From: Ichthyophis bannanicus
Taxonomy: Eukaryota; Chordata; Amphibia; Gymnophiona; Ichthyophiidae
Direction of reading: 5' to 3'
Length of the DNA stretch: 64,000 bases
Assembly (NCBI GenBank): GCA_033557465.1
Contig: CM066045.1
Location: forward strand, 134,313,596 to 134,377,595
Shown here: positions 44,181 to 55,710 of the stretch, in pieces
How the letters are laid out: each line of letters opens with the position of its first letter
Numbering within the stretch: the stretch's first letter is position 1
Translations under genes and position numbers: made by a program
The notes under the pieces: generated by a model
Told to the model about the DNA's origin: nothing
What the model saw: only the letters and a program-made list of their open reading frames with translations
The model's database searches: none

Positions 44181-44941
44181 AAGTAGAAGATTTAGCAGTG
44201 ATATCTGATGTCATTCAAGCATGCAGCCTACAAAGTTAGAGATCAACTGTAGTAGCACCAAGCTACTGTTACCATTTTTAAAGTTGACAGTAGTTTAGGC
44301 TAACCCTGTTCCTAACAATTGCAGTACTGTTGTAGAAGTCTGTGGCTGAGCACATCAATGGCATATGTTTTGCCCAAGCAGCCCTTGCAATGCAGGGAGC
44401 CCACTTGCAGCTGCTCCCCAGTCTTCCAAGGTGAATCCCCCTTCTATTCTGAGGGCTCTTAATCCATTAATTACAGTAGAATGGACTATAGTTCATGGAG
44501 TTTGGGTCACGTGTCCTGAAGAGCCAAAATGCCATTTGGAAAGGGACAAGATGGATAAGATTTAGAACCCTTGTGTGGTCTCTTTGTTTCTGCTTTTAAG
44601 CAAATTTCAGATCTACTTTTGTAAAATTCAGAGGTGTGCAGATAATCATTCTGCAGAGTAACTTCTCTCTCACAGGGCTCAGGAATTTTGCTGAACAAGG
44701 CACACAAGACTTAAACAAAAAATCCATGAATCACCACTCGCAGTGTGTGGATCAACACTATTGAATCAGCCTCTTCACAGGAGGTCTTTTATTGTTAAAA
44801 TGTCATTGTCAATTACAATAGAACAGATGCCATTCAGCATCCTACCGACCTAGAGTATTATTCTCCAAATCTTCTGCTTGAGGCCTCATAAAAGACTGCC
44901 AGCTATTCAAATGATTCACTAACCCCTCCTCCTACCCCAAC
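44181..44941. other. Unassigned sequence
   Basis: No gene or transposon recognised. Confidence 0.4.
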
Positions 44942-46290
44942 ATAGTAACATAGTATATGATGGCAGACAAACACCAGTATGGTCCATTTAGGCTGCCCAG
45001 GTCACTCCCCTCTATGCCTGTGTTTAGGATTGTACCTGCCGCTCCATGCAGGTCACCTCCTCTCTAGTTATTGAAGTATAAAAGATATTTATGTTTGCTT
45101 TGATTTCATTCTCTTGCTATAAAAGGGATCCACTGTGTCTATCCCATGCCTTTTTGAATACTGCCACTGTATTTGCCCCCACCACCTCCATCAGGAGGGC
45201 GTTCCAAGCATCCACTACCCTTTCATTGAAAAAGTAATTCCTGTTGTTGCTTTTAAATTTACCATCTTGCAGCTTCCCCTTCTTTGAAAAAAAGGTTGTT
45301 TGTTCATTATCTTTAAGTATTTAATGGGCTGTTTCATATCTCCCCTGTCCCTCCTCTCCACTAGGGTGGGTATACATATTTAGGTCTTCAAATCTGTTTT
45401 TATACATCTTCTGGCGCAGGCTCCAAATCATTTTGGTCACTTTCCTCTGAATGTTAAGTCTTTTTACAGTATATCCTTTGTGAGCTGTGGTCTCCAAAAC
45501 TGAATACAATACTCCAAGTGAGGCCTCACCAATGACTTGTACAGGGCATTAATACCTCCTCCTTTCTGCTGGTTATTCCTCTCTATATGCAGCCCAGCAT
45601 CCTTCTGGCTTTGGCTATCACCTTGTCATATTGTTTCACGACCTTGAGATCCTCAGACATTAGCACTCTGAGATCCCTCTCCTGGTCTGTGCACACCAAT
45701 CTCTCGCTCCCTTCTCGCATACAATTCCTTTGGATTTCTATATCCTAAGTGCATGACTCTGCACTTCTTCACATTAGATCTTAACTGCCAAGCATCAGAC
45801 CATTCTTCCAGTGTTTGTAGATCTTTCCTTATGTTGTTCACTCCCTCAGAAGTGTCAACTCTGTTGCAAATTTTTGTGTCATCTGCAAACAGGAAAACTT
45901 TTCTCTTCAATCCTTTTGCAATATCACTCACAAATACACTGAACAGCATCGGTCCCAGGACCAATCCCTGAGGCACGCCACTATGCACCTTCCTTTCTTC
46001 TGAGAAAATTCCATTTACCATCACCTTCTGTCTTCTGTCAGTCAACCAATTTCTGATCCAGTTCACCACCTTGGGACCTATCCCCAGGCATCTCAGTTTA
46101 TTGATAAGCCTCCTATGAGGAACATTATCAGAGGCTTTGCTGAGGTATATCACATGCTCTTGATCTAGTTCTCAGGTCACCCAGTCAAAGAACTCGATCA
46201 AATTTGTTTGGCATGATCCTCCCCTGGTAAAACCACGTTGCCTTGGATCATGCAATGCATTGGTTTGCAGAAAGTCCACAAGATGAAAAA
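44942..46290 (-). mobile_element. CR1-like LINE, 3' part with partly open RT frame
   Basis: Minus-strand element. From 46290 down: DPRQRGFTRGGSCQTNLIEF; then an open 166-codon stretch (46153-45653) with ASDNVPHRRLINKL, WIRNWLTDRRQKVMVNG, SGVPQGLVLGPMLF and FADDTKICNRVDTSEG, keeping the catalytic FADD; then a decayed C-terminus with FFNERVVDAWNALLMEVV and FKKAWDRH near 45150-45250. The 3' end is the CATAGTAACATAG-type terminus at 44942. A stop before ELDQEHV and a frameshift follow. Non-functional and 5' truncated; about 1.35 kb remains. Confidence 0.8.
45653..46153 (-). pseudogene. CR1-type reverse transcriptase fragment
   Basis: RT blocks 2b-5 in order, with the FADD active site intact and the downstream W-Q-L-R...KKCRVMHLG block. 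Truncated at both ends by stops, so no functional enzyme. Compared with the copies at 49-53 kb and 58-63 kb it is the same broad CR1 lineage (VDTSEG, KVMVNG). Confidence 0.8.
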
Positions 46291-46514
46291 GTTAAATATC
46301 AAGTTTCAGCACTGCCGATCTAAAATGGAAGCATATCAGGTTTTCTAATGAAGAAACTGTTTCATGAGGGAATATATCCGTGGAAATGGTGGAGGCAAAA
46401 GCCATTTCGAAATTCGGGGAAATCTTGGGTGGACACTGCATCTTTACTTGCAGGGAAGCGAGAGGCAATCTGCGGCCATATTCTGTTTCCTATAGTGAAG
46501 GACATCTCCTCCTT

Positions 46515-46600
46515 TTCTGACAGCATTGGTGCAAGGATATTTAGATGCCCTAGGAAAACATCTAGCTTTGCGCCCCCTCGATTAACGTTTAGACTCCTGT
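46515..46600 (+). mobile_element. Possible hAT-type terminal fragment
   Basis: GGTGCAAGGATATTTAGATG then CCCTAGGAAAACATC and TTTGCGCCCCCTCG recall the start at 15769-15800. Only about 80 bp recognisable. Confidence 0.3.
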
Positions 46601-47084
46601 GTTCTTCCCCACTAGCATCCCTCCTAAAGTAATCTTGTAAAAATGCACAAAAGTGTAAAAGCATGCACTGATTATTCTTTGAGTTTGCGTGACTGTCGGA
46701 GTGTATTGTTGAACGTCCTTGCAGCCATTCTTTGCCACACCCCAGGAGCTGCCACCAATGGCGACTACCTTGTTTACCTAATGCTTAAAGCAGTCCGTTT
46801 CTCTGATTTAAGGACTACTTATATTCAGAGTTTGCCGATTGGAAAAAGTGGCATGCCAGTGAACCGAACTGCTGCTGCTTCATAATTTCATTGAGCTAAT
46901 ACACTGTTTTGCTATCACAACTAGACACAGTTTACAAAACGGAGTCAGGTGGACCATTAGATAATGGAGAAGCAAAAATACACCGAGAGAGGACAAGGCC
47001 ATAGTGGAGAGACTGAATGAATTTTTTGCTTCAGTCTTTACTGAAGAAGATGTAGGAAACTTACCTATGCCAGAAATGTATTTA

Positions 47085-47285
47085 TTTATTTTTATTTAGG
47101 TGGTTTATATACTGCCTAATCTGAAAGCCAAGGTGGTTTACAGAGAAACGAAAATGAAACATACTCTGAGTGTAAAGTAACTTAACTTATACAAGGAATG
47201 AATTAGCAACAAAGCATACTTGGGGTGAGAGGTAACTTGACTTAACTTAGATTATAGAAGGAACAAGTTAGCTACGAAGTATCAG
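47085..47285 (-). mobile_element. SINE or LINE tail inserted in the CR1
   Basis: Plus strand begins TATTTATTTATTTTTATTTAGG, then GTGGTTTATATACTGCC: the reverse of the GGCAGTATATAAACCACC...AATAAATA tails seen at 19860 and 62500. It interrupts CR1 coding sequence between PEM and ETNVD-like DNA. CAGAAATG/CAGAGAAATG on either side may be the target duplication. Confidence 0.5.
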
Positions 47286-47597
47286 AGAAATGGAAACAAA
47301 TGTCGATTAAATCGGGAAGATATAATACAGCTAATTGATCAACTAAAGAGCAGCAAATCTCCAGGACCAGATGGTATACATACCAGGGTGCGGAAAGGAC
47401 TGAAATATGAGATTGCAGAACTACTATTAGTAATCTGTGATCTATTATTAAAATCATCTGTATTGCTGAAGATTGTAGAGTGGTCAATGTAATGCCAATT
47501 TTTAAAAAGGGTTCCAGAGGTGATCTGGGAAACTACAGACTGGTGAGCCTGACATCCATACCGGGCAAAATGGAAGAAACCATTATAAAAATACAAA

Positions 47598-48293
47598 ATG
47601 ATTGAACATGTAGATAGTCATGCTTTAATGGCAGAAAGCCAACATGGATTTAGCCAAGGAAAGCCTTATCTTACTAATCTGTTATATTTATTTGAAGGTG
47701 TGAATAAACAGGTAGACAAAGGTGAGCCGGTCAATATAGTGTATCTGGTTTTCAGAAAGCCTTTGACAAGGCTCCTCATAGCCTTTGACAAGGTCCCTCA
47801 TGAGAGACTCTTGGCAAAATTAAAAAGTTATGGAATTGGAGGCAGTGTACTATTGCAGATATACAACCGGTTAAAAGATAGAAAGCAGAGAGTAGGGCTA
47901 AATGGCCAATTTTCTCTATGGAGAAAGGAAGCTAGGGAGTATCTCAGGGATCGGTGCTGGACTTGCTGTTTTCTTAAATATTTATAAATGACCTAGAAAT
48001 GGGAATAACGAGTGAGGTGATCAGATTTGCAGATTACACAATTATTCAAAGTTGTTAAAACACAAGAGGATTGTGAAAAATTGCAAGAGGACCTTGATAA
48101 ATTGGAAGACTGGATGTCCAAATGGCAGATGAAATTTAATGTGGACAAGTGCAAAGTTATGCAACTAGGAAAGAACAGCCCAAACTATGGTTACACAATG
48201 CAAGGTTCCATATTAGGAACCACCACCCAGGATAATGCATTGAAACCCTCTGCCCAATGTGCAGTGGTAGCCAAGAAGCAAATAGAATGCTAG
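47598..48293 (+). pseudogene. CR1-superfamily reverse transcriptase pseudogene
   Basis: Contains RT blocks as given for the parent element. The piece 47598-47987 covers QHGF to the GLNGQF block; the catalytic FADD block near 48020-48045 is shifted and reads FADYTIIQ in the DNA; 48027-48293 covers the thumb (QEDLDKLEDWMSKWQMKF). Frame breaks lie at the tandem duplication and after SLWRKEA. It is inactive. Confidence 0.75.
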
Positions 48294-49601
48294 GAATCAT
48301 AACAGAAGGAATGGAGAATTAAAATGAAGGATATTATAATGCCTCTGTTTGTGTGCAATTCTGTTCGCTATATCTTAAAAAGAATAAAGCGGAATTAGAA
48401 AGGATATCCCTATGAGGAAAGACTTAAAAGGTTAGGGCTCTTCAACATGAAAAAGAATAAGCTGAGAGGATATGTGATAGAGGTCTATAAAAGAATGAAT
48501 GGAGTAGAATGGGTAAATGTAGATTGGTTGTTTACTTCTTCAAAAGGTAGAAAGACTAGAGGACACACAATAAAGCTACAATGTAACACATTTAAGACTA
48601 ATTGGAGAAAATATTTTTTCACTCAACGCGTAATCAGACTCTGGAATTCGGTACAAGAGGATGTAGCAAAAGCTGTTAGTGTAGCTGGGTTTAAAAGAGG
48701 TTTGGACACGTTCCTGGAGAAAAAGAGGAGCGAGGAAGTCTTCTGCTTACCCCTGGGATGAGCAGCATGGAATGTACACACACTTTTTGGAACCTGCCAG
48801 GTAATTGTGACCTGGATTGACCACTGTTGGAAACAGGATACTGAGCTTGATGGACCTTGGTCTGACTGAGTATGGCATATTATGTTCTTATGGTTCATTC
48901 AATCTTTCAGCTTAGTAGGCCATTCCTAGAAAGTTTCCATTGCAAGCAAGGTATTTCAGTGGCACTTGAATACAAACTCAGCCTGAGAGCTCTTAAAAGG
49001 GGCTTTTCTCATTTTTAATTGCCAACTTTTTCTGCTACATTGCAAATGAGGTATTTTTGTGTTTTTAGGTAAAGCTTTTTTTCTGCTGTTTTTTTCCCTT
49101 CTCCTCTAGCCTTCAACTTCAAAGAGGAAGGCAAGCTCTTTAAAATTATTGCCTTTCTCAGGTGTTAGATCCCTCCCTTCCCACTCCAGCTCCCACCCAT
49201 CCTATGTGCGAATTCTTGCTATATAGGGCAACTTACCAATTAGCTTGTAAGCAAATATAACTGATTTTTTATTAGTTGGTAGGGAAAATCTAGGAAGTAA
49301 ATTGTTCCATATTTGGATATCTACTAAAAGTAAGCAATTTGATATTCTTGAAGGAGTTTTGATTAAGTAATATTATAAAGGGAGCATATTAAACAATATA
49401 CCACAGATGCATAATATCAATATTTAGTAGTGTAAAATAATATTATTTTGCAAGCTACAGGACTGTACATAGGTACATAGAATAGAGCTGTTAGAACACA
49501 GATAAAAGAGGCTAGCTGGTTTTTCTCTAAAGAAACGTTAAAGACTTCCGTAGGTCTTTCTAATTTCCTTGATCAGGTAACACAACTCCAACAACCAAAC
49601 T

Positions 49602-50110
49602 ATGGCTGGGAAGAATTGTGTTGCCAAAGCTGTTCCCCTGTTACAGCTTCTAGCTCTATCCAGATGGACAGCCCTATCCCAGTAGAGTGATAAGTTCCAT
49701 GTGCATGATGCCTGCAAGCTTATGAAACAAGTAGAGGTATTCAGAGGAGAGGCAGTGAGACTGAGAAGCATCTGTGACCATGAGAAATACACTGATGAGA
49801 TGGTTCTTGAGGCATCTAAGCTCTCCAACAGAGGAGAAGATGCATGGCTGCGTGGATGGTGTAAAGAGCATTTTGGTTTTCTGGATCATGGGTTGATTTT
49901 CCAAGGCCTGCTGAGCAGAGATAGTGTCCACCTATCCAAGAAGGGTCAAAGTGTCTTCCGCAGCAGACTGGCTAATCTACTTAAAGAGGGCTTTAAACCA
50001 TATTCACTGGGGATGGGTGAAGAAAGCCCCCAGGTAAGTAGAAGTCCTCAGATAAGTGAAACATTTAATACCTCTGTAGAAATGGGTAAAAGGGGCAATG
50101 TCTGTAGCAT
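49602..50110 (+). pseudogene. CR1 ORF1 pseudogene with esterase-like C-terminus
   Basis: MAGKN at 49602 is followed by a frameshift. Then comes a coiled-coil-like stretch LMKQVEVFRGEAVRLRSICD, and after a large internal deletion HFGFLDHGLIFQGLLSRDSV followed by HLSKKGQSVF. The D-x-x-H in RDSVHLS matches the catalytic Asp-His end of the SGNH/GDSL-type esterase found in many CR1 ORF1s. The N-terminal serine block is in the deleted part. Role in CR1: RNP formation and probably membrane or lipid interaction; inactive here. Confidence 0.6.
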
Positions 50111-50159
50111 GGGAAATAAGATCCCAGATGTATGGCCTTAGTGGAAGACTCTGACTTGG

Positions 50160-52520
50160 ATTTAGTGGCGGTTACGGTGACATGGTTCAGGGACAACCAT
50201 GATTAGGATATAATTTATACTAGGCTATACTTTATTCAAGAAAGACAGGGTAGGAAGAAAGGGAGGAGGAGTGGCACTATATGTAAAAAAAAATATATAT
50301 ATTAAAGCTACAGAATTACAGGGCTGCTTTTGGATCCTGATGCGCCTCATTCTCTTGCCCAGTACTTATGTCTATCTTGCCATACTCTATTCCCCAGTTT
50401 TTTGCAATGTTTTTTCATCTTGATTAGATTATAAGCTCTGATGAGCAGGGACTGTGTCTTACATCTATAAGTACAGCGCTGCATGCGCCTTGTAGCACTA
50501 TACAAATGGACAGAGATTTACTTGACTACATTCACAATATTGCCATGAAAGGAGAAGTGCTACTGATTTGTGATTTCAATATACTGAATACTGGTCTTGG
50601 TGCTTACCAATGGGGAAAGTGTTCCTGTTGTTATAGTGGGGGATTATCTCACATATATTGATTACCAGATGGTGTGGTTCAGTATAACGATTAGGGCTGC
50701 TAAAGTCTATTCAAAAGTGAGGTCCTAGACTTTAGGAAAATTAACTTTGCTAAGATGGGACAATACTGCAACATGTCATTAGCAGGATGGCAACAGCTGG
50801 GGAATGTAGAAAAGAAATAGGCAAAACTGAAAGGGGATATTTTAAGCACAACAAACCTTTTTGTTAGTAAAGTAAATAAATGTAAAAGGAAAAGGAGGCC
50901 ACAATGGTTCTCAAAAGAAGTAGCTGAAAAGGTAAAGCAAAAGAGGGTGGCCTTCATAAAATACAAGAGATCACAGAATGAGAAAGACAAACATCAAGAT
51001 TTTGAAAAAGAGAAACTAGGAAAGTAGTCAGGAAAGCAAAGATACAAATAGAAGAAAAATAGCCAATGTAGTAAAATGGGGGAGGGGGGGGGGACAAGAC
51101 ATTTTTCAGATATGTTAATGAGAAGAGGAAGTGAAAAAGTGGTATTGTCAAACTGGAAGTTGAAAGTGAGGAATATGCAGAAGCTGATAAGGATAAAGCA
51201 GAATTGCTTAAAAAATATTTTTGTTTTGTGTTCACAGATGAAGGGCTAGAAGCAGGGCCTCAGAAAACATCCACAAGTAGGAAAAGTAGTGCAGGGGATC
51301 TTGAATGTGTTCATGAGGAACTAGCTAAACTAAAAGTAGGCAAAGCAATGGGGCCAGATGGGATACATCCAGAGTATTGAAGGAACTTGAGGAATTTCTA
51401 GCAGCTCCACTGTCTAAGTTTTTCATTGCTTATTTAGAATTGGAAGTGGTCCCACAGGAAAGGAGAAAAGCGCATGTGTTCTCTTTACACAAAAGTGGAA
51501 GTAAAGATGAGGTTGAGAACTACAGGCTGGTTAGTCTGGTCTCTGTGGTGAGTAAATCAATGGAAATGCTGCTAAAACAGAGGATTGTGAGGTTTCTGGA
51601 GTCCAGTGGATTGCATGATCTGAGACAGCATGGGTTTACTAGAGGCAGGTCTTGTCAGACAAATTTGATTGGTTTCTTTCATTGGGTGACCAGAGAGTGG
51701 TGTGCTTAGAATTCAGTAAAGCCTTTGACACCGTTCTGCACTGACGACTTATAAATAAATTGAGCATTCTAAGACTAGACCCTAAAGTGACTGACTGGGT
51801 TAGAATTTTATTGCATGTGAAGTGACAAAGGGTACAGTTAATTGGAGCTTACTCTGAGGAGAAGGATGTAACCAGTGGTGTGCCACTGGGATGTGTCCTT
51901 GGTCCGATTCTTTTTAACATTTTTGTTAGTGATATTGTGGAAGGACTGTCAGGTAAGGTTTGCTTCTTTGCAGATGATACCAAAATCTGTAGTAGAGTAG
52001 ACACCAGGAAGGAGTAAATAACATGAGAAGGTATCTCGCTAAGCTTCTGAAGAATTGTCAAGAATTTGGCAGCTGAGATTTAATGCTAAAAAATGGAGGG
52101 TCATGCATTTGGACTGCAAAAATCCAAGGAAGCAGTACATTATATGGTGTGAAGTACTTCTGTCCACAAAAGAATAGCAGGACCTGTGAGGGATTGTTCC
52201 TGATTATCTTAAGGAGGCTAAACAGGTAGAAAAGGCGATGGCAAAAGCCAGAAGGATGCTTGGGTGCATAGGGAGAGGAATGGTCAGCAGAAAGAAGGAG
52301 ATGATAGTGCCTCTGTATAAGTCTTTGATGAGACTTCATTTGGAGTATTGTGTGCAATTCTGGAGACCCCACCTTCAAAAGTATATAAACAGGATGGAGT
52401 CTGTGCAGAGGGTGGCTACCAAAATAGTCAGTGGACTTTGTCATAAGGCATATGGGGACAGACTTAAAGATCTCAATATTGTATACTTTGGAGGAAAGGT
52501 GGGAAAGAGGAGATAAGATA
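50160..52520 (+). pseudogene. CR1 ORF2 pseudogene (endonuclease, RT)
   Basis: Endonuclease traces: DLDLVAVTVTWFRDNHD, GRKGGGVALYVKKNI. The middle region includes KRKRRPQWFSKEVAEKVKQK. RT: GPDGIHP-type DNA at 51350, then VPQERRKAHVFSLHKSGSKD and GLHDLRQHGFTRGRSCQTNL, FSKAFDTVLH, LGPILFNIFVSDIVEGL and an intact-looking FADDTKICSRVDT. C-terminal EYCVQFWRPHLQKYINRMES. At least ten stops or frameshifts. The 3' segment to 52760 encodes FFTxRVxxxWNSLPMEMVE-like sequence. Confidence 0.75.
50325..50505 (+). mobile_element. L2-like tail inserted in CR1 copy 1
   Basis: TTAGATTATAAGCTCTGATG, AGCAGGGACTGTGTCTTAC, then GTACAGCGCTGCATGCGCCT and TAGCACTATACAAATG. This is the typical L2-type 3' end (TGTAAGCTC...GAGCAGGGACTGT). 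It is flanked on both sides by CR1 sequence that aligns with the minus-strand copy, so it is a later insertion, with some host CR1 sequence lost. Confidence 0.6.
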
Positions 52521-53064
52521 GATATTTAAATATCTCTGTGGCATAAATGTACAAGAGAAGAGCCTCTTTCAATTGAAAGAAAGCTCTGCAACGAGGGTGC
52601 TTAAGATGAAGGTGAAAGGGGATAGACTCGAGAGTAATATGCAGAGATATTTCTTTACGTAAAGAGTGGGAGATATGTGGAATAGTCTCCCAATGGAGAT
52701 GGTAGAGATGAGGACAGTATCTGAATTCAAGAAAGCATGGGACCAACACAAAAGGTCTTTAAAGGAAAAAAAAAAAAAGGGACTATAATAGTTGGTGTGG
52801 AAGGGCAGACTGGATAGGCCATATGGTCTTTTTCTGCCGTCATGTTTCTATATTTCTTACCTATGACGCAGAGTTAATCAGAAGAAGCGGATTTCTGCTC
52901 TGAAATAATATAGAGATACCAAAAGAGGAGAATGCTAGTGAGATTTCTGTAACAAATTTGGACAAGAAAATTAGGAAAGGCTATAAGAAACATTCCTGTT
53001 ATTCCAGCACAGGAATCCACCGATTGACTGAATGCACGACTGTGACATTGACTATTCTAAGTGC

Positions 53065-53284
53065 TGACAATGCAATGTGTGCCTTCGAGTCAGTCCTGAC
53101 TCCTGGTGACCCAGAAGCTCCTGGGTTTTCTTGGCAGTGTCACCGGAAGTAGATTGCCAGGCCTTTCCTCCGAGGCAATGGAGGGTTAAGTGACTTGCCC
53201 AAGGCCACAAGGAGTGCTAGTGGGATTTGAACCCTGGTTGCTTGGTTACCAAGCCAGTGTTCTAACCACAAGGCTACTCCTCCA
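53065..53284 (-). mobile_element. RTE-tailed tRNA SINE (family S2), full-length
   Basis: On the minus strand: head GGAGGAGTAGCCTTGTGGTT (A box, complement 53266-53276), B box GGTTCAAATCC (complement 53223-53233), central CTTGTGGCCTTGGGCAAGTC, then CAATCTACTTCCGGTGACAC and the RTE-type tail GGAGTCAGGACTGACTCGAA ending near 53065 in ATTGCATTG. It shares head and centre with S1 but has an entirely different 3' part. Confidence 0.8.
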
Positions 53285-53419
53285 CCACGCCAGCTCAAAA
53301 CATAAGCAGACAGTGAGACCAGATGAGGTAGCCACTTTGTAGGCTAATTATGCATGGTCATGTGATGGTGCCTGACCAGTGACAAAGCTTCATTTTTTCT
53401 GAGCTGTTTGTATAAGGAT

Positions 53420-53620
53420 GGGTGCACGGATTTCCAAATTTGTTCCGGGGAGTCGAAAACCAGTGGGGTTTTCAGGAAAGTCACAAGGAATTTGATGAGA
53501 TAGATTTGACTATGCCGTAAACCTGGGATATGTCAAATTCAGGTTCATTGTGAATATCCTAAAAACAAGACTGGCTGTGAGGGCTGCAGGACAGGTTGGG
53601 GAAGTTCTGGTGCAGTGGTA
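53420..53620. repeat. Pal-A copy 9, diverged
   Basis: Left arm GATTTCCAAATTTGTTCCGG and right arm GGGCTGCAGGACAGGTTGGG; central GATGAGATAGATTTGAC and TTCATTGTGAATATCC. Diverged but in register. Confidence 0.5.
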
Positions 53621-54284
53621 GGTAGATTCCTATTGTGATTTTACTGCTTTGCCTTCTAAAGTTATGGGGCATAGCATAACACTATGTCTAAAAAATAAAT
53701 AAAATTCATAAATTGAAAAAATATATTTATAGATACACATGCATACATACTTTATTTTTGACATTTATTTTGATTTGTCTCTCTGCCAGATGATTCCTGT
53801 TCCTTTAGACAACGTCTGTTTTCACAAAGATAAGACAGTTTGAACACTCATTCCAGCATAAAATGTCAAGAAACATTTGCTGTCATAGCAAATGAATATT
53901 AATGAACCACTGGGATATATAGGGTGTCGAGGTGCTCAGTGGTGCATGAACCCCGATGCTGGGATTGGAATTGTACAGATCAAGGTGATTAGGTGGAGGC
54001 CTTCTCCTTGGGTTGGGCCCTGAGGTGCTGGAGGCTGGCAGGACTTCAGCAAAGGAATGACGTGAATAGGCAGGAAGATAGGAAGCTAAGCCCAGCAACC
54101 TTATAGAAGAGCGTGCAAGGAAACTGGAATCAGTGCAATGAGATAGCGATAAAACTCAATCCAACATGGATAGAGAAGGCAGAAATCAAGTTCTGGTTAT
54201 GTATAGGCTGGAAGACTGGAAATATATAGATTTTAAGTAGGAAATGCTTAAGATGGACTCCAATAAGGATCATAGAGTGGGGAG
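53621..54284. other. Unassigned sequence
   Basis: No gene recognised. Ends with the 8-bp flank of the hAT-type MITE. Confidence 0.4.
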
Positions 54285-54659
54285 CAGGGCTGGTCCAGCT
54301 ACTAGGCAGTTGCCTAGGATGACGGACCCTGGTAGACAGCATGGCGATCCCGCCCTTCCTTGAAGTGCGGCACAGCCACCGCTTCAGTGCTCTGGCACGC
54401 CTTAAAACAACGTGCACATGTGTGCAGTCATGGTGTGCCACGTCTGTCCTCTTTAAAAGGAAGTTGTGTCAGAGGGGGGCTTGAGCTTCAGGCCATGAAC
54501 ACACATGCAGCTGCTTCAAGGCCCACCATGGTAATGAAGCATCTGCTTTGAGAAGGGAGGGATCGCAATGCCGCCCTCCTCCCCAGATGAGAAGATGGTT
54601 GCTGGGGGGAGGGAGGAGGGGAGCTGCCTAGGGTGGCAGAAACTCTTGGACTGGCCCTG
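54285..54659. mobile_element. hAT-type MITE with 8-bp target duplication
   Basis: Left terminus CAGGGCTGGTCCAGCTACTA and right terminus CTCTTGGACTGGCCCTG are complementary over about 15 bp, and TAGGCAGTTGCCTAGG sits just inside the left end. Flanks GTGGGGAG (54277-54284) and GCTGGGAG (54660-54667) agree in 6 of 8 bases. CAGGG...CCCTG ends with 8-bp duplications are the hAT hallmark. 375 bp, non-coding. Confidence 0.6.
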
Positions 54660-54749
54660 GCTGGGAGGACTAAAAGCTAGTCCTGAAGATCCACAGTAGC
54701 CCCTGTTGGCAAGAGACAAGAACAATCTATTGGGAGCTTATACAGGGCT

Positions 54750-54812
54750 TCTAATATATGCGAATCGCTACCATGCATATTCATTTTGAATATTCAGAAA
54801 GCCCAACTGCCT
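54750..54812. repeat. Pal-A half copy
   Basis: CCATGCATATTCATTTTGAA and TATTCAGAAAGCCCAACTGC match the right arm of Pal-A. The left half is missing, and an L2-like fragment begins at the break. Confidence 0.45.
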
Positions 54813-55335
54813 TTCTACTATTACTACTACTGAACATTTGCATAGTGATACAAGACGTACGCAGCACTGCACAGACACATGTGAAAGATGGTCCCTGCTC
54901 TCAGAGCTTACAATCTAGTCGAGACAGACAACACAGTAGCTGGGATACATCTAGGGGGAACGATAAGGAAACACAAAGGAGATTAGGCAAATCAAGATCT
55001 GAAAGCGGCAGCGAAGAGGTGAGTTTTCAGCCTGGATTTGAAAAGGGCCAGAGGTGAATCCTGATGTACAGATTCAAGTAGTTTGTTCCAGGCATAAGGA
55101 GCAGCAAGGTGAAAGGAGTGAAGCCTGGAGTTAGCAACAGAAGAGAAGGGCACAGATAGAGATTTGCCGGAAGAGCGGAGTTCCTGAGGGGGGTGTAGGG
55201 AGAGAGAAGAGAGGAAAGGTAGTGATGAGCTGCAGAGTGAATGCACTTGGATGCGGAAATGGATAGAGAGCCAATGAAGTGACTTCGTGGTTACCAGGAC
55301 AAGCTGGGTGGCAACAGCACTGGGCAAGGCTGAGA
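54810..55335 (-). mobile_element. L2-like LINE 3' end
   Basis: The minus-strand frame 55327-54992 encodes SLHWLSIHFRIQVHSLCSSS, then SRLHSFHLAAPYAWNKLLES and FKSRLKTHLFAAAF: the AP-x-x-WN-x-L and FK-x-x-LKTxLF blocks of L2-type C-termini. The 3' end on the minus strand passes TGTAAGCTCTGAGAGCAGGG and GCTGCGTACGTCTTGTATCA and ends in (TAG)n. The same tail type occurs at 50325-50505. Confidence 0.75.
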
Positions 55336-55710
55336 CCTGCTTAGATGCAGCTATTCCTGCACCACTGTGTCAGTGGACAGAGGCTTTTCTTCTCTGAGGA
55401 TGGCTGAGGAACCATTGTTGTACCTACTTCACGTCCTATAAAAGGATTTGGGTGGTAAGGTTACCATTTCACGCCTCTATCGAATAAGCTGACTTGGCCC
55501 TTGTTTTGCTTCTTGACATGATGGCGTTATAATTTCAACTATCCTGCTGATTTTCCTGAGGAAATACGAATTATAGATCAATGCGTTAGAGTACAGCCAG
55601 GACTGGAAAGCCTCTTTGTTTGACCTGAGGTGGAGATGACAACCCTCAGTGCAAAGAAACCACATTTCTGAAAACCTAAACACGTTGGGCTCCATCATGA
55701 TCAGAATATG

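Larger units (their letters stand above)
46920..48905 (+). mobile_element. CR1-superfamily LINE (second lineage), ORF2 and 3' end
   Basis: A long decayed element. From 46966: DLETKTxR-type and FFASVFTEEDVGNLP-like sequence, then an insertion (47085-47285), KSSKSPGPDGI-type DNA at 47340-47375, QHGFSQGKPYLTNLLYLFEG, FDKVPHERLLAKLKSYGIGG, KQRVGLNGQFS, a decayed FADDT, WMSKWQMKFNVDKCKVMQLG, and FFTQRVIRLWNSVQEDVAKA near 48620. The 3' end (TTGACCACTGTTGGAAACAG through GTCTGACTGAGTATGGCA, TTATGTTCTTATG) is the well-known CR1-type terminus seen in turtles and crocodilians. Many stops and frameshifts; a 22-bp tandem duplication at 47758-47801. Confidence 0.85.
48960..52855 (+). mobile_element. Nearly full-length CR1 LINE, copy 1
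   Basis: Starts near 48965 with a 5' UTR that aligns with 63062-62250 on the other strand (shared GGTGTTAGATCCCTCCCTTC, CCAGCTCCCACCCA and CAATTAGCTTG). ORF1 begins at the ATG at 49602 (MAGKN). Then come the esterase end, the ORF2 endonuclease, RT and C-terminus, and the 3' end CAGACTGGATAGGCCATATG...TTTCTGCCGTCATGTTTCTA. Compared with the minus-strand copy, about 0.8 kb of the middle of ORF1 is deleted and an L2-like tail replaces part of the endonuclease region (50325-50505). All frames are broken. Confidence 0.85.
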
